A DNA stretch of 64,000 nt from Actinophytocola algeriensis (lineage in GTDB: Bacteria > Actinomycetota > Actinomycetes > Mycobacteriales > Pseudonocardiaceae). Where the stretch lies: positions 310,001-374,000 of the forward strand of contig NZ_JACHJQ010000005.1 in the NCBI RefSeq assembly GCF_014203735.1, written 5' to 3'. Positions 15,539 through 25,700 of this stretch are shown here, piece after piece. Every line of letters starts with the position of its first letter. The first letter of the stretch is position 1. The translations under genes were made by a program, and so were the position numbers. A model generated the notes under the pieces. It made no database searches, was not told where the DNA came from, and saw nothing but the letters and a program-made list of their open reading frames with translations.

Positions 15539-15564
15539 TTCGGTCAGCCGAACAGCGGTAATCT
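15539..15564 (+). promoter_or_regulatory. Candidate operator and -10 box in the tupA/regulator intergenic region
   Basis: TTCGGtcagCCGAA (15539-15552) is a perfect 5-base inverted repeat with a 4-base spacer. It lies just upstream of TAATCT (15559-15564), a good -10 for tupA. GAAGGAG at 15587-15593 is the tupA ribosome site. An operator here could block the polymerase on tupA. The pairing with the GntR-type protein is inference. Confidence 0.4.
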
Positions 15565-15600
15565 TGTGCCGATCTGTGAGCCTACAGAAGGAGTCAGCGG

Positions 15601-16458
15601 ATGCGCCCGGTTCGTCTTGCGACTGCCTGCGTGGCCCTGCTGCTGTCGCTCGCTGCGTGCGGTGGGACCGATCAGGCGGCCGGATCCTCGGCCGAGAAGT
15701 CCTTGATCCTCGCCACCACCACGAGCACACAGGACTCGGGACTGCTCGACGAGTTGTTGCCCGCCTTCACCGCCGACACCGGCTGGCAGGTCAAACCACT
15801 GGCCGTGGGCAGCGGACAGGCCATCGAGCTCGGCCGCCGCGGCGAGGCCGACGTCCTCCTCGTGCACTCCCCGGCAGCCGAGGAGGAGTTCGTCGCCGAG
15901 GGCACCGCTGGCCCGCGGCGGCTGGTGATGCACAACGACTTCGTGCTCGTCGGGCCGTCGGCCGATCCGGCCGGGATCCGCGGTGTACCGGCGACGGAGG
16001 CCATGCGGAAGATCGCCACCACACAGGCGGGCTTCGTCTCGCGCGGCGACGAGTCCGGCACCCACGCCCGTGAGGAGCAGCTGTGGGACCAGAACCGGAT
16101 CGTCCCTTCCGGACAGTGGTACCGCGCCACCGGCCAGGGCATGGGCGCCACGTTGCGGGTGGCGAGCGAGACGTCGGCCTACACGTTGACCGACCGGGCG
16201 ACCTACCTGTCCCAGAAGGGAAACCTGGACCTCGAGGTGCTGAACGAGGGCGACCAGGCGCTGCTCAACATCTACCACGTCATCGAGATGACGAAGCGCG
16301 CAGGCGACGGGGTCCAGCCGGACGGTGCGAAGGCGTTCGCCGACTGGATCACCGGTCCACGCGCGCAGGACCTGATCGGCGAGTTCGGCGCGTCGGCAGG
16401 CGGTGCGCGCCTGTTCGTGCCGGATGCCGGCAAGGACGAGTCGGCGCTGGGGAACTGA
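15601..16458 (+). CDS. tupA: Tungstate ABC transporter substrate-binding lipoprotein
   Basis: A 285-residue exported lipoprotein with the signal and lipobox LLSLAAC (Cys20). The mature protein opens with the TupA hallmark TTTSTQDSGLLDELL (about residues 38-52), which distinguishes tungstate-binding TupA/WtpA-like proteins from ModA. Other conserved blocks are GSGQAIELGRRGEADVLLVHSP and FVSRGDESGTHAREEQLW. It captures tungstate outside the membrane and hands it to TupB. It is followed four bases later by tupB. The AOR and formate dehydrogenase genes upstream are the expected consumers. Confidence 0.92.
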   Translation: MRPVRLATACVALLLSLAACGGTDQAAGSSAEKSLILATTTSTQDSGLLDELLPAFTADTGWQVKPLAVGSGQAIELGRRGEADVLLVHSPAAEEEFVAEGTAGPRRLVMHNDFVLVGPSADPAGIRGVPATEAMRKIATTQAGFVSRGDESGTHAREEQLWDQNRIVPSGQWYRATGQGMGATLRVASETSAYTLTDRATYLSQKGNLDLEVLNEGDQALLNIYHVIEMTKRAGDGVQPDGAKAFADWITGPRAQDLIGEFGASAGGARLFVPDAGKDESALGN

Positions 16459-16462
16459 CGAC

Positions 16463-17164
16463 GTGGACGTGCTCGGCGACGGTCTGCTCGAGGCGTTGCG
16501 GCTGCTGGTGACCGGGGACGAGGACACCTGGGCGATCACCGCGCTCACCCTCCAGGTCTCCCTCAGCGCCACCGTGGTCGCGTTCCTGCTCGGCGCCCCG
16601 GTGGGCACCGCGCTCGCCCTCGGCCGGTTCCGGGGGCGGCGGGTGCTGCTGGCGATCGCGAACACCGGCATGGGGCTGCCGCCCGTGGTGGTCGGGTTGT
16701 TCGTCACGGTGCTGTTGTGGCGCGCGGGCCCGCTCGGCGCGTTCGGGCTGCTCTACACCCCGACCGCGATGGTGATCGCGCAGGCGGCGATCGCCGTGCC
16801 CGTCGTGACCGCGCTGACCGCGACGGCGTTGCAGCAGGTCGACCCGGACTTCCTGCTGCAGATGCGCGGCTTGGGCGCCACGAGGCTCCGAGCCCTCGGC
16901 GCGCTGCTGGCGGAGGCCAGGCTGCCGCTGCTGGCGGCGGCCATGGCCGGGTTCGGCGCGGTGGTCAGCGAGGTCGGGGCCGCGCAGATGGTCGGCGGCA
17001 ACCTGGCAGGTGAGACCCGCGTGCTCACCACCGCCGCGGTGCTCGCGACCAGTCGCGGCCAGTTCGCACTGGCCATCGCGTTCGGCCTCGTCCTGCTCGG
17101 CCTCGCGTTCGTCGTCAACCTCGCCGTCACGCTCGCACAACACCGGCGGCAGGTGGCGAGATGA
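16463..17164 (+). CDS. tupB: Tungstate ABC transporter permease
   Basis: A 233-residue integral membrane protein with about five or six hydrophobic helices. It contains the BPD_transp_1 coupling loop EAA-like motif (LGATRLRALGALLAEARLPLL). The GTG at 16463 is chosen because it lies just after the tupA stop and gives a family-length protein. It forms the channel between TupA and the TupC ATPase, whose start overlaps its stop by four bases. Confidence 0.9.
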   Translation: MDVLGDGLLEALRLLVTGDEDTWAITALTLQVSLSATVVAFLLGAPVGTALALGRFRGRRVLLAIANTGMGLPPVVVGLFVTVLLWRAGPLGAFGLLYTPTAMVIAQAAIAVPVVTALTATALQQVDPDFLLQMRGLGATRLRALGALLAEARLPLLAAAMAGFGAVVSEVGAAQMVGGNLAGETRVLTTAAVLATSRGQFALAIAFGLVLLGLAFVVNLAVTLAQHRRQVAR

Positions 17165-18216
17165 GCATCGGCTGCCGTGACCTGCGGGTCACCGCGCACG
17201 GGCGGGAACTCGTGTCCGTGCGGGCGCTGGACGTGCCCGCGGGGGAGACGCTCGCGGTCCTCGGCCCCAACGGCGCCGGGAAGTCGACGCTGCTCCGTGC
17301 GCTCGCGCACCTGGGCGCCGCGGCCAGGTCCGGGTCCATCCTGCTCGACGGCCAGGACGCCACCACCGCCCAGCTCCGCCAGGCCGTCGCCGCGGTGCTG
17401 CAACGTCCCGTGCTGCAACGCAAGTCCGTGCTCGACAACGCCGCGGCAGGCCTGCGGCTGCGCGGCGTGCGACGCGGAGAAGCCCGCCGTCGAGCCGAGC
17501 CGTGGCTCGACGCGCTCGGCGTCGCACACCTCGCCGACCGCCAGGCCCACACGCTCTCCGGGGGTGAGTCGCAGCGCGTCGCCATCGCGCGGGCCCTCGC
17601 CGTCGCGCCACGCGTGTTGCTGCTCGACGAGCCGTTCACCGGCCTCGACGCCACCACCCGCACGGACCTGCTCGCCGACCTCCGCGCCGCACTGAACGAA
17701 CAGGACGCCGCGGTTCTGCTCGTCACGCACGACCGCGAGGAAGCACGCGCACTCGCACAACGCACGGCCTTGCTGGTGGGTGGGGAGATCAGGCAGATCG
17801 GCGCCACCGCCGACGTCCTCGACGCACCGACCGACCTCGAGTGCGCGACCCTGCTGGGTTTCACCACCCACCTGCCGCCCGCGCTCACCGGTCACCAGTC
17901 GATGCTGGTCGCCCGCCCCGAACGCTGCCGTCCGCTCACCGGCTCCACCCCGCCACCGCCGGACACGGTCGTGGTCGACGGCGTCCTGCGCCGAGTGGTA
18001 CCCCTCGGCGGCGCACACCGCCTCGACGTCGACACCACCTCGGGCACCGTCACCGCGGTGACCACCGCGGACGTCCCGACGTCACCGGGACACCCGATCC
18101 GCATCGCGACAGCCAGGGAACACCTTCGCGAGTGCGTGCCTCCGGTACCTGGACGGGTTGTGGTGGGTGCGGCCGGACCTGGAGCCGCGGTCAGGTGGCC
18201 GACTCGCCCGTCCTGA
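17161..18216 (+). CDS. tupC: Tungstate ABC transporter ATPase
   Basis: A 351-residue ABC ATPase: Walker A GPNGAGKSTLL (about 38-48), signature LSGGESQRVAIARAL, Walker B VLLLDEPFTGLD and the switch His in LLVTHDREEA. The last 110 residues form a C-terminal extension (HQSMLVARPERCRPL...VDGVLRRVVPLGGAHRLDVD) resembling the regulatory TOBE-like domains of oxyanion importers. It powers tungstate uptake with TupB. Its 3' end overlaps the convergent membrane-protein gene by 26 bases. Confidence 0.91.
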   Translation: MSIGCRDLRVTAHGRELVSVRALDVPAGETLAVLGPNGAGKSTLLRALAHLGAAARSGSILLDGQDATTAQLRQAVAAVLQRPVLQRKSVLDNAAAGLRLRGVRRGEARRRAEPWLDALGVAHLADRQAHTLSGGESQRVAIARALAVAPRVLLLDEPFTGLDATTRTDLLADLRAALNEQDAAVLLVTHDREEARALAQRTALLVGGEIRQIGATADVLDAPTDLECATLLGFTTHLPPALTGHQSMLVARPERCRPLTGSTPPPPDTVVVDGVLRRVVPLGGAHRLDVDTTSGTVTAVTTADVPTSPGHPIRIATAREHLRECVPPVPGRVVVGAAGPGAAVRWPTRPS

Positions 18217-19081
18217 TGTCCTCGCCACTGCGCCAGAACTGCGTGCACGCCCACAGCCCGAACACCATGGCGGGCACGCCGACCGACAGGAGTGCGATGC
18301 CGGCGGTCGTCGCTTCCCGGATGTCGTCGGCGTCGCCGAAGTCGTCGGCGGGGACGTTCGCCAGGCTCCACCAGATGGCTGCTCCGACCACGACCATGAG
18401 CATCGCGGCTCCGCAGATCCACAGGTCGAACCGCCACCGGTAGGAGAAGGCGCGCCAGAAGGGCTGTGCTTCGCGTACGACGCGCCCGTTCGGGTTCTTG
18501 GCCGCCTGCCGCCGGTACCAGTGGGCGTAGGAGGTCTTCTTGACCAGTGAACCGAGCACGGCGCCGGTCACCGGCGTGATGAGCGCGCCCCACAGGAACC
18601 AGACGAAGAAGACGTCGAAGTCCCAGTCGATGGTCCAGGGGAGGCCGAGCAGCGCGGCGGCCAGTACCGCGAGCCCGGTTAGCCACGCCAGGTGCGACGG
18701 TGTGGACAGCAGGCGGATCTCGGACTCGAAACCGCCGTGCGGTGCTTTCTTGCCCCGCTGTCGTTTCGACACCCCGATCGAGCCGCGCCGGGTGTACTCC
18801 AGGATCCACATCGCGCACATCAGCAGCATGCCGACCCAGGAGAACAGGTACGGGCTGTTGATCGCGCCGAGCACGCCGTCCGAGACGTCGATCCGCTCCT
18901 GACTGGTGTGCCAGGCCACGAGTGTGAGCGCCCCGGGGAGCAACGTGGCCAGGAAGTAGAGCACGCACAGCACCAAGACGATCCACCAGGCGACGGTGGG
19001 CCGTCCGCTGCCGCTCCCGAGCCTGCCGTCCTCGCCAAGGGCGGCGTACCCGATCATGTTGCTGGCGTTGGGCTGATCCAT
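18191..19081 (-). CDS. Multi-pass membrane protein of unknown function
   Basis: A 296-residue protein with about six hydrophobic helices (WWIVLVLCVLYFLATLLPGAL, YLFSWVGMLLMCAMWIL, LAWLTGLAVLAAALLGL, FDVFFVWFLWGALITPVTGAV, FDLWICGAAMLMVVVGAAIWW and a last one near the C-terminus). I do not recognise a family. The ATG at 19081 is preferred because homologous-looking sequence starts there. It is the last of three same-strand genes with an M48 protease and a repeat protein, so a shared membrane-quality or envelope role is possible. Confidence 0.8.
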   Translation of the reverse strand: MDQPNASNMIGYAALGEDGRLGSGSGRPTVAWWIVLVLCVLYFLATLLPGALTLVAWHTSQERIDVSDGVLGAINSPYLFSWVGMLLMCAMWILEYTRRGSIGVSKRQRGKKAPHGGFESEIRLLSTPSHLAWLTGLAVLAAALLGLPWTIDWDFDVFFVWFLWGALITPVTGAVLGSLVKKTSYAHWYRRQAAKNPNGRVVREAQPFWRAFSYRWRFDLWICGAAMLMVVVGAAIWWSLANVPADDFGDADDIREATTAGIALLSVGVPAMVFGLWACTQFWRSGEDIRTGESAT

Positions 19082-19106
19082 GGGGCCCTCTCTCAACGTG
19101 GCGGTG

Positions 19107-20249
19107 TCAGGCCGTTTCCGTGGCCGCGCAGGCACGTTTCCGGAAGCTGTCGAAGACGTCGACCGCGTTGTCGCCGTAGTCCTCCCACGGCCTGCCGGAC
19201 GCGTCGGTGCCCAGCTGGGCGAACAGGGGCACGGCCTCGGCGCCCCGGCCCGCGCTCACCAGTCCGTACGCCGCCCAGCGCCGGTCGCTGCTCGCGTGGA
19301 CGCCACCGCCGCCCTCGGGTGAGCCCAGCCATCCGAGCAGCACGTCGAGCGCACGGTGGATCCGCGCGTCCTGCCAGACCTTCTCGTTGTGGTCCTCGTA
19401 GCCGAACGCGGCCTGGATGACCAGGAAGGCGAGCGAAGGGGACGCGGCGGCGGCACGCTCCGCGAACGCGAACAGCGCGTCGTACGAGACGGGCTCGTCG
19501 TCGGCCATGTACATCAGCGCGAACTCGTGCCCCGTGCGGTGCAGCGGGTTGCGGGCCTGCAGCTCACGCCAGATCGCCGCGAACGTGTTGCCCCCGTAGC
19601 CGCGGCCACGCGCGAGTGTGATCAGCGTGCACCACGGAGTCGGGTCCTCGGGCGCCAGCTCCGTCGCCCTCCGCGCCGCGAGCTCCGACCGCGCCAGCGT
19701 CTGGTGGAACGCGTCGTGCTGCTCGGCCGAGGTCTGCTCCGGCGGCTTGTTGCCGCGCAGTTTCCAGGCCAGCCAGAGAAGTGCGTGCGCGTCGACGACC
19801 GCGATGTGCCGGTCGTCGCCGGTGCTCGCGGCCCGCCACGCCGCCAGCCAGGCACCGTTGTCCCCAGCGGCCTCGCCGAGCGCGTGCACCGCCGCCGAGC
19901 GCATCGCCCAGTCGCCGTGGCTGCGGTTGAGCAACTCGCGTGCCGGCCGCCAGTCACCTGCCCTGGCCGCGGCCACCGCCGCGGCGATCACCGGGACCGG
20001 CCTGCTCAGATCGGTGCTCAGCGCGTGCGTGGGCGGCAGTCCCCATCTGGTGACGTCAACGGCCGGCTGGTCCGGTAGGCCAGGCACGATCTCGGCCGGG
20101 TTGACGGTGGGGTCGACCTGGTGGATCAACGCGATCATGTCCTCGGGGGACGCCGTCCGCATGTAGGTGTGCACCGACTGGCCTCGGCGCTTGGCTTCCT
20201 TGCGCATGGCCATCAGGACGCGGGTCTTGGTGCCCAGTAGGAGTGCCAC
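19107..20249 (-). CDS. Helical repeat protein (TPR-like), unknown function
   Basis: A 380-residue soluble protein rich in Ala, Trp and Glu, with repeated helix pairs such as DWRPARELLNRSHGDWAMRSA and AFHQTLARSELAARRATELAPEDP. This pattern is typical of tetratricopeptide-like scaffolds. There is no signal peptide. The GTG at 20249 sits 37 bases inside the 3' end of the upstream M48 gene, so the two are strongly coupled. It may act as an adaptor for the protease (inference from gene order only). Confidence 0.78.
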   Translation of the reverse strand: MALLLGTKTRVLMAMRKEAKRRGQSVHTYMRTASPEDMIALIHQVDPTVNPAEIVPGLPDQPAVDVTRWGLPPTHALSTDLSRPVPVIAAAVAAARAGDWRPARELLNRSHGDWAMRSAAVHALGEAAGDNGAWLAAWRAASTGDDRHIAVVDAHALLWLAWKLRGNKPPEQTSAEQHDAFHQTLARSELAARRATELAPEDPTPWCTLITLARGRGYGGNTFAAIWRELQARNPLHRTGHEFALMYMADDEPVSYDALFAFAERAAAASPSLAFLVIQAAFGYEDHNEKVWQDARIHRALDVLLGWLGSPEGGGGVHASSDRRWAAYGLVSAGRGAEAVPLFAQLGTDASGRPWEDYGDNAVDVFDSFRKRACAATETA

Positions 20250-21778
20250 GATGGTGTTGCCTTCCGTGTGATTTGTCCTGCCGCGTCGAGTAGCGCGCGC
20301 AGTCCCGCCGTGTCCGGTCGTTCGGACACCGCCGCGTCGACCAGCTCCGGCAGTGCGACCCGGTACCGCTCATCCAGTCGCATCGCGCCGACCGAGGGCC
20401 ACGACTCCTGCCACCGCACCGCGCCCGCCTCGGTGAGCGTCGTGACGACCGCGCCGAAGAGTCCTTTGCGGACGATCAGCTTGGCTCGTTCGTAACGGAC
20501 CCTCGGGCCGTCCGCGGGCCCGCCCGGCCCGGCCGGACCGGGCGGGGTCGCGCCGAGCTCGGTCAGCAGGCCCGCGTCGAGCGCGTCGAGCAGCGTGCGC
20601 AGCGAGGGCGGCCGGGCGGTCAACCGGGCCGCGTTGGCCAGCACCGTGCCGGTGGCCTCGGTCAGTGCGGCGAGGCCGCCGATGCGGACCAGCGTCGGCC
20701 AGTCCACACGCCGTTTGGTGCGTGCTTCCGGCACCAGACCGTCGAGCAGCGCCGCGTCGAGCAGCGGCACCGGGTTGTGCAGCAGGCCGAGCGCGGGCCC
20801 GGGCGGTACGCGCACCGTGCCGACGGCGCGCAGCGCGTCGATCGCCGCGATCCGCTCGCTCATCGGCGGGTGCGTGTCGTACGGGTCCGCCTCGTCCGGT
20901 GGGTTGGCGCGCAGCTCGCCCAGCTGGTCGTGCAGCGAGGCACGGAGCCTGCGGTACCCGGCGAACGCGTCGGCGGGCAGGTAACCCGCGGTCCACCCCA
21001 CGACCAGGTGGTTGTCCAGGAATGCCTGCCACGACTCGGCGATCGGTGCCAGCTCACGGAACGCGGCGACGGTGGCCGCCGAGCCGACGGCGCCCGCCGC
21101 CGCCTCGTCCGCCGCGCTTTCCTGCCGCCTGCTCAACTTCGTGGACGCGCGCAGCGTGACCGCGCCGCAGTGCCGCAGCAGGAAGTGCAGTCCCCGCTGG
21201 AGGTAGTCGTCCCTGTTCATCGTGGCCAGTGTGTGCACGTAGGCGCGTCTGCTGCGGTAGGCGATGCCCGCGAAACGGGTGTCCCGGTTGCTGTAGTGCG
21301 CGAGCTCGTGGGTGAGGACCGCGGCGAACTGCGCGGAGCTCATCTCGGCGATCAGCGGGGCGCCGATGAACAGGTGCCGCCGCGTGGAGATCAGCCCGAG
21401 CAGCCGGGTGTCCTCCATCACGGCGGCGTTCGCGTCCGCGATCAGGTGGATGTCGTCCGGTGGCGCGGTGTCCGCGACCTCCGCGAGCCTGCGGACCAGC
21501 GCCCACAGCTCCGGCTGCTCGTGCTCACGCACCGGCACGCCATGCACCGGGTTGTCGATCTTCGAGGCGAGCACCCACAGCCCGCGGCCGAGTACCAGCA
21601 CGGTCGGCACGACGCCGATCGCGATCTTCACGGCGGTGACGGGGGAGACCGTGAACGCATAGATGTTGAACCAGACCAGAGCGCCCATGACGACGAGCAT
21701 CGCCATCGGGACGAAGCTGGTCAGCAGCACCCATGACACGGTGCGCGACAACAGTTTCAGAGGTGGCCCCTTTCCCAT
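20213..21778 (-). CDS. Membrane-anchored M48 family metalloprotease
   Basis: A 521-residue HtpX/Ste24-type zinc protease. Two N-terminal membrane helices (about 12-35 and 45-67) precede the catalytic domain. The HExxH motif is HELAH in AAVLTHELAHYSNRDTR (about residues 153-157). The third ligand lies in RRQESAADEAAAG. The C-terminal 200 residues are a non-catalytic helical region with a Pro/Gly linker. M48 enzymes degrade damaged membrane proteins at the cytoplasmic face. It heads a three-gene operon. Confidence 0.88.
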   Translation of the reverse strand: MGKGPPLKLLSRTVSWVLLTSFVPMAMLVVMGALVWFNIYAFTVSPVTAVKIAIGVVPTVLVLGRGLWVLASKIDNPVHGVPVREHEQPELWALVRRLAEVADTAPPDDIHLIADANAAVMEDTRLLGLISTRRHLFIGAPLIAEMSSAQFAAVLTHELAHYSNRDTRFAGIAYRSRRAYVHTLATMNRDDYLQRGLHFLLRHCGAVTLRASTKLSRRQESAADEAAAGAVGSAATVAAFRELAPIAESWQAFLDNHLVVGWTAGYLPADAFAGYRRLRASLHDQLGELRANPPDEADPYDTHPPMSERIAAIDALRAVGTVRVPPGPALGLLHNPVPLLDAALLDGLVPEARTKRRVDWPTLVRIGGLAALTEATGTVLANAARLTARPPSLRTLLDALDAGLLTELGATPPGPAGPGGPADGPRVRYERAKLIVRKGLFGAVVTTLTEAGAVRWQESWPSVGAMRLDERYRVALPELVDAAVSERPDTAGLRALLDAAGQITRKATPSWHSYWAPRPAS

Positions 21779-21871
21779 CCGGCCATGGTGTGCACACTGC
21801 CCGTCCCACCGGGACCGGCCGTCCGATGTGGAGGGTCCGGGCCGGCCGGTCCGGCGATGCCGTGACCGCCG

Positions 21872-22543
21872 CTACTTCCAGGTGATCGGCTCGGCGGCGT
21901 AGTCGGCCTGCGCGCCGTCGGGGGCCGCGTCGTCGTAGGTGTCGACCTCGTAGGCCACCCCGGTCACCTCGGCAGGCTCCGGCGCGAGGGCGAGCGTGCA
22001 GGTCTCGTAGCTCGCGCCGGCCGCGACGAAGTCGTCGCCCGCGCTGCCCTTGGCACACGGTGCGAACGAACTGGGCACCGAGTAGACGCCGCCTGCCTCG
22101 GTGCCGTCGGCGAGCAGGCCCTGCAGCGAGACCAGCGAGGTGCCACCCCAGTCGCCGCCGGTCTCGTTGGTCACGGTGATCCGGACGTAGTACGGCACGT
22201 ACCCGTCGGCCCGCGCACCCAGCTGGAGCGGGGCGAGGTCGGCCGCGGCACCCTTGTCGATCTTGGTGATCGTGACGCCGACCAGTCCTTCCTCGCCACC
22301 GGCCCGGAACGGCACGACGGCCTTGTCCCCGAGCGCCAGCTCGGTGCCCTGGGGGGTCAGTTCGGCCGAGCCGCCAGGCGGGGTGGCGTCCTCGGCGGGA
22401 GTGGTGGCCGGGGTGGGCTCCGCTTCGGACGAGGAGGAGTCCGGGACGACGGTCGCCGCGGTCGAGTCCGGCTCCTCCGCTCCGCAGGCCGACAGAACGA
22501 GCGCCCCCGCGACCGCGGCAGCGGGCAGGATCCAACGAAACAT
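21872..22543 (-). CDS. Secreted lipoprotein, unknown function
   Basis: A 223-residue protein with signal and lipobox LVLSAC (Cys20), a Ser/Glu/Thr/Pro-rich linker to about residue 60, then a beta-rich domain (VGVTITKIDKGAA..., YVPYYVRITVTNETGGDWGG) with two Cys that could pair (APCAKG and ETCTLA). The pattern resembles DUF4352-like surface lipoproteins of actinomycetes, but I do not assign a function. The ATG at 22543 has a GGGGAG ribosome site. It is divergent from the large AfsR-type regulator. Confidence 0.82.
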   Translation of the reverse strand: MFRWILPAAAVAGALVLSACGAEEPDSTAATVVPDSSSSEAEPTPATTPAEDATPPGGSAELTPQGTELALGDKAVVPFRAGGEEGLVGVTITKIDKGAAADLAPLQLGARADGYVPYYVRITVTNETGGDWGGTSLVSLQGLLADGTEAGGVYSVPSSFAPCAKGSAGDDFVAAGASYETCTLALAPEPAEVTGVAYEVDTYDDAAPDGAQADYAAEPITWK

Positions 22544-22720
22544 GAAGTACTCCCCTGATGAGACGTGCGAAGGCAGCTCGAACGGCCGCTCGCCTGTGGT
22601 GCGGCGATTCTGCGTGACCCCGGCTACTCGACGGCTACTCCCAGCCAACTCCTCCGGCCCCTACGCCGAACGGAGCAACGCGAACAGTTAGTCTCACCGT
22701 GATCGAGACGGAGGTGAGCC

Positions 22721-25700
22721 GTGGCCGTCGTGTTCCGGATCCTCGGCCGACTCGAGGTCAGCGAGGTCGGTACCGTCAGTGACGTCGAAGACGCCGGTGA
22801 CCTCGGTGTGGGGACGCCGATCGCGATCGCAGGCGGCCACGCCCGCCAGCTGCTGGGCGTGCTGCTGCTGCACGAGGGGCGGCTCGTCGGCATCGACACC
22901 CTCGCCGAGGTGCTCTGGGACGACGACCCGCCGCCCTCGTGCCGCAAGCTCATCCAGGCCAGGATGTCCCAGCTGCGCAGGTCGCTCGGCGCCGTGGTCG
23001 AGCTGGACGGCTCCCGCGACGGCTACCGGCTCACGGTCCGCGCGGGCACCGTGGACCTGCGGGAGCATCGCGCGCTGGTCCGCGACGCCGCCAGCGGCAC
23101 GACACCTGCCGACACCGAGGTGCTGCTCGACCGGGCGCTGTCGCTGTGGCACTGGCCCGCGCTCGCGGAACTGGCGGGCACGGCACGCGGCGCGCGGATC
23201 GTCGCCGACCTCACCGAGGAGTACCTGGCGACCGTGGAGGCGCACGCGGACGCCGCGCTCGCGTCCGGCCGCTGCCCCGCGCTCGCCGCCCGGCTCGCCC
23301 CGGTGCTCGACGAACACCCGCTCCGCGAGCGGATCCGGGCGCAGCTGATGCGCGCCCTGCACCGGGCGGGCAGGCAGGCAGACGCGCTGGCGGTGTTCGA
23401 CCGGGGCCGCAGGCTGCTCGCCGACGAACTGGGCGTGGACCCGGGCCAGGAGCTGCGCGCCGCCCACGCCGAGATCCTGGCCGGGGACGACCCGGCAGGC
23501 CCGGCCGTGCGCACGGAGCCCGTCGCTCCCGTGCCCCGCCAGTTACCACCGGCGCTCGGTGACTTCACCGGGCAGTGGGCGGAGCTGGCGGAGATCGAGG
23601 CGGTGCTCCGTGCGGAGCGCGCCCACGACGAGCCCGCCGCGGTGGTGACCGTCTCGGGTCTGGGCGGGATCGGCAAGACCGCGCTGGCGGTGCAGGCCGG
23701 GCATCGCCTCAAGACCGTGTACACCGACGGGCAGTTGTTCGCGGTGCTGGGTGGCGCGCGGGCCCAGCCGGTCGATCCGGCGATCGTGCTGGGTCGTTTC
23801 CTGCGTGCGCTCGGGGTGCCCGCCACAGCGGTGCCGGACGACCCGGAGGAACGCGGCGAGCTGTACCGGAGTCTGCTCGCGGAACGCCGGGTCCTGGTGG
23901 TGCTCGACGACGTGCTCGACGAGGCGCAGCTGGCACCGCTGCTGCCGGCGAGCGGGACCTGTGGTGTGCTCGTGACCGGCCGGGTGCGGCTGGGTGCGCT
24001 CGGTGGTGCGCGGCGCGTCGTGCTGGGCGAGATGTCCGAGGCCGACAGCGTCGCGCTGCTGCGCAACAGCACGGACGGCAGGCTCGCCGCCGCGGCCGAC
24101 GCGGAGCTGTCGGCTCTGGTCGGGTTGTGCGCGCGGCTGCCGCTCGCGTTGCGGATCGTCGGGTCGTTGCTGGCGTCCCGGCCGCACTGGCGGCTCGCCG
24201 ATCTGGTGTCGAGGCTGGCGGACGAACAGCACCGGCTGGACGCGTTGCGCTACCGCGACCTGGAGGTGCGGGCCAGCTTCGGGTTGAGCTACGCGGGGCT
24301 GCGGCCGGCGGCGGGCAGGCTGTTCCGGCTCCTCGGGCTGCTGGAGGCACCCGACTTCCCGTTGTGGGCGGCCGCCGCCGTCGTGGACAGCGAACTGGGC
24401 GCCGCCCAGGACCTCCTCGACGAACTCGTCGACGTGCACCTGCTCGACGTCACCGGCACACCGCACGGCCAGGCCCGGTACGGCTTCCACGACCTGCTCC
24501 GCGCCTACGCCAGGGAACGCGCCGAGGCGGAGGAGCCCGCGGCGGGCCGGCACGCGGCGGTCGTCCGCGCGCTCGGCGCCCTGCTCGCCTTCACGGACAT
24601 CGCCGACCGCGACCACATGGGCCAGAACATGTTCCAGCGGGACGCACCACGCTGGCGGCCGGACCTGGTGGGCGCGAGCCTGCCGCCGGACGTGCTGCCG
24701 ATGACGGTGCTGGACACCGAGCGGACCGCGCTGGTGGCCGCCGTGCGGCAGGCCGCCGACCTCGGCCGGGACGAGCTGTGCTGCGAGCTCGCCGTTGGCG
24801 GGCAGGCGTTGTTCGAGACGGAGCGGTACTTCGACGACTGGCAGACCTGCTACGACACCGCGATGGATCTGGCCAGGACCGCGGGGAACCTGCGTGGTCA
24901 AGCCAGGCTGCTGATCTCGATGGCGGGACTGCGCTACCTCCGGCGCCGGTACGGGCCGGCGGAGGAGGCCAACACCGAGGCCATGCACCTGTTCGAGCGG
25001 ATCGGCGACCAGCGCGGCTATCTGGAGGCCCTGAGCAACGCGCCGTTCTTCCTGGTCCCCAACGGACGGCTGACGGAGGCGATCACCGCGGGCGGCGAGG
25101 CCTTTGAGCGGCTCACCGCGAACGGGCAGGCCGCCGCGGCACTGCACGCCTACTCCCAGGTCGGCCTCGCGCACCTGCAGGCCGGCAGGCCCGGCACCGC
25201 GGTGGCGGTCCTCGCGGAGATCGTCGCCGGTGCGCGGGAACAGGGCATCCGCACGCTGGTCGCACGCGACACCTACTGGCTCGGCCAGGCCGAACTCGCA
25301 CTCGGCCACCAGCCCGAGGCCGAGAAGGCCTTCACGGAACTGTCCGCACACGTCGACGACATCGGCCCATCGGGCGACTTCTACGCCGCTCACGCCTGGG
25401 GATGCCTCCACCTGGCCCGAGGCGAGTACGCCGACGCGCGCCGACGGCTCCTCGAAGGCGTTGAGATCGCGCGTGGGCTCCACGACCCCCTGTTCGAGGC
25501 CCGTGTCCTCGTCGAGCTGCTCGACCTCCACCTGCGTGACGGCGACGACCTTCCGGCCGCCATCAGCCTGGGTGAACACGCGGTCGGCGTGGCCCGCGGC
25601 ATCAACTACCCGTACCTGCTGGCCGGCATTCTGGACAAGCTCGCCCGGCTGCACACCGCCACGGGCGATGACACCGCGGCCGACCGGCTGGCCGGCGAGG

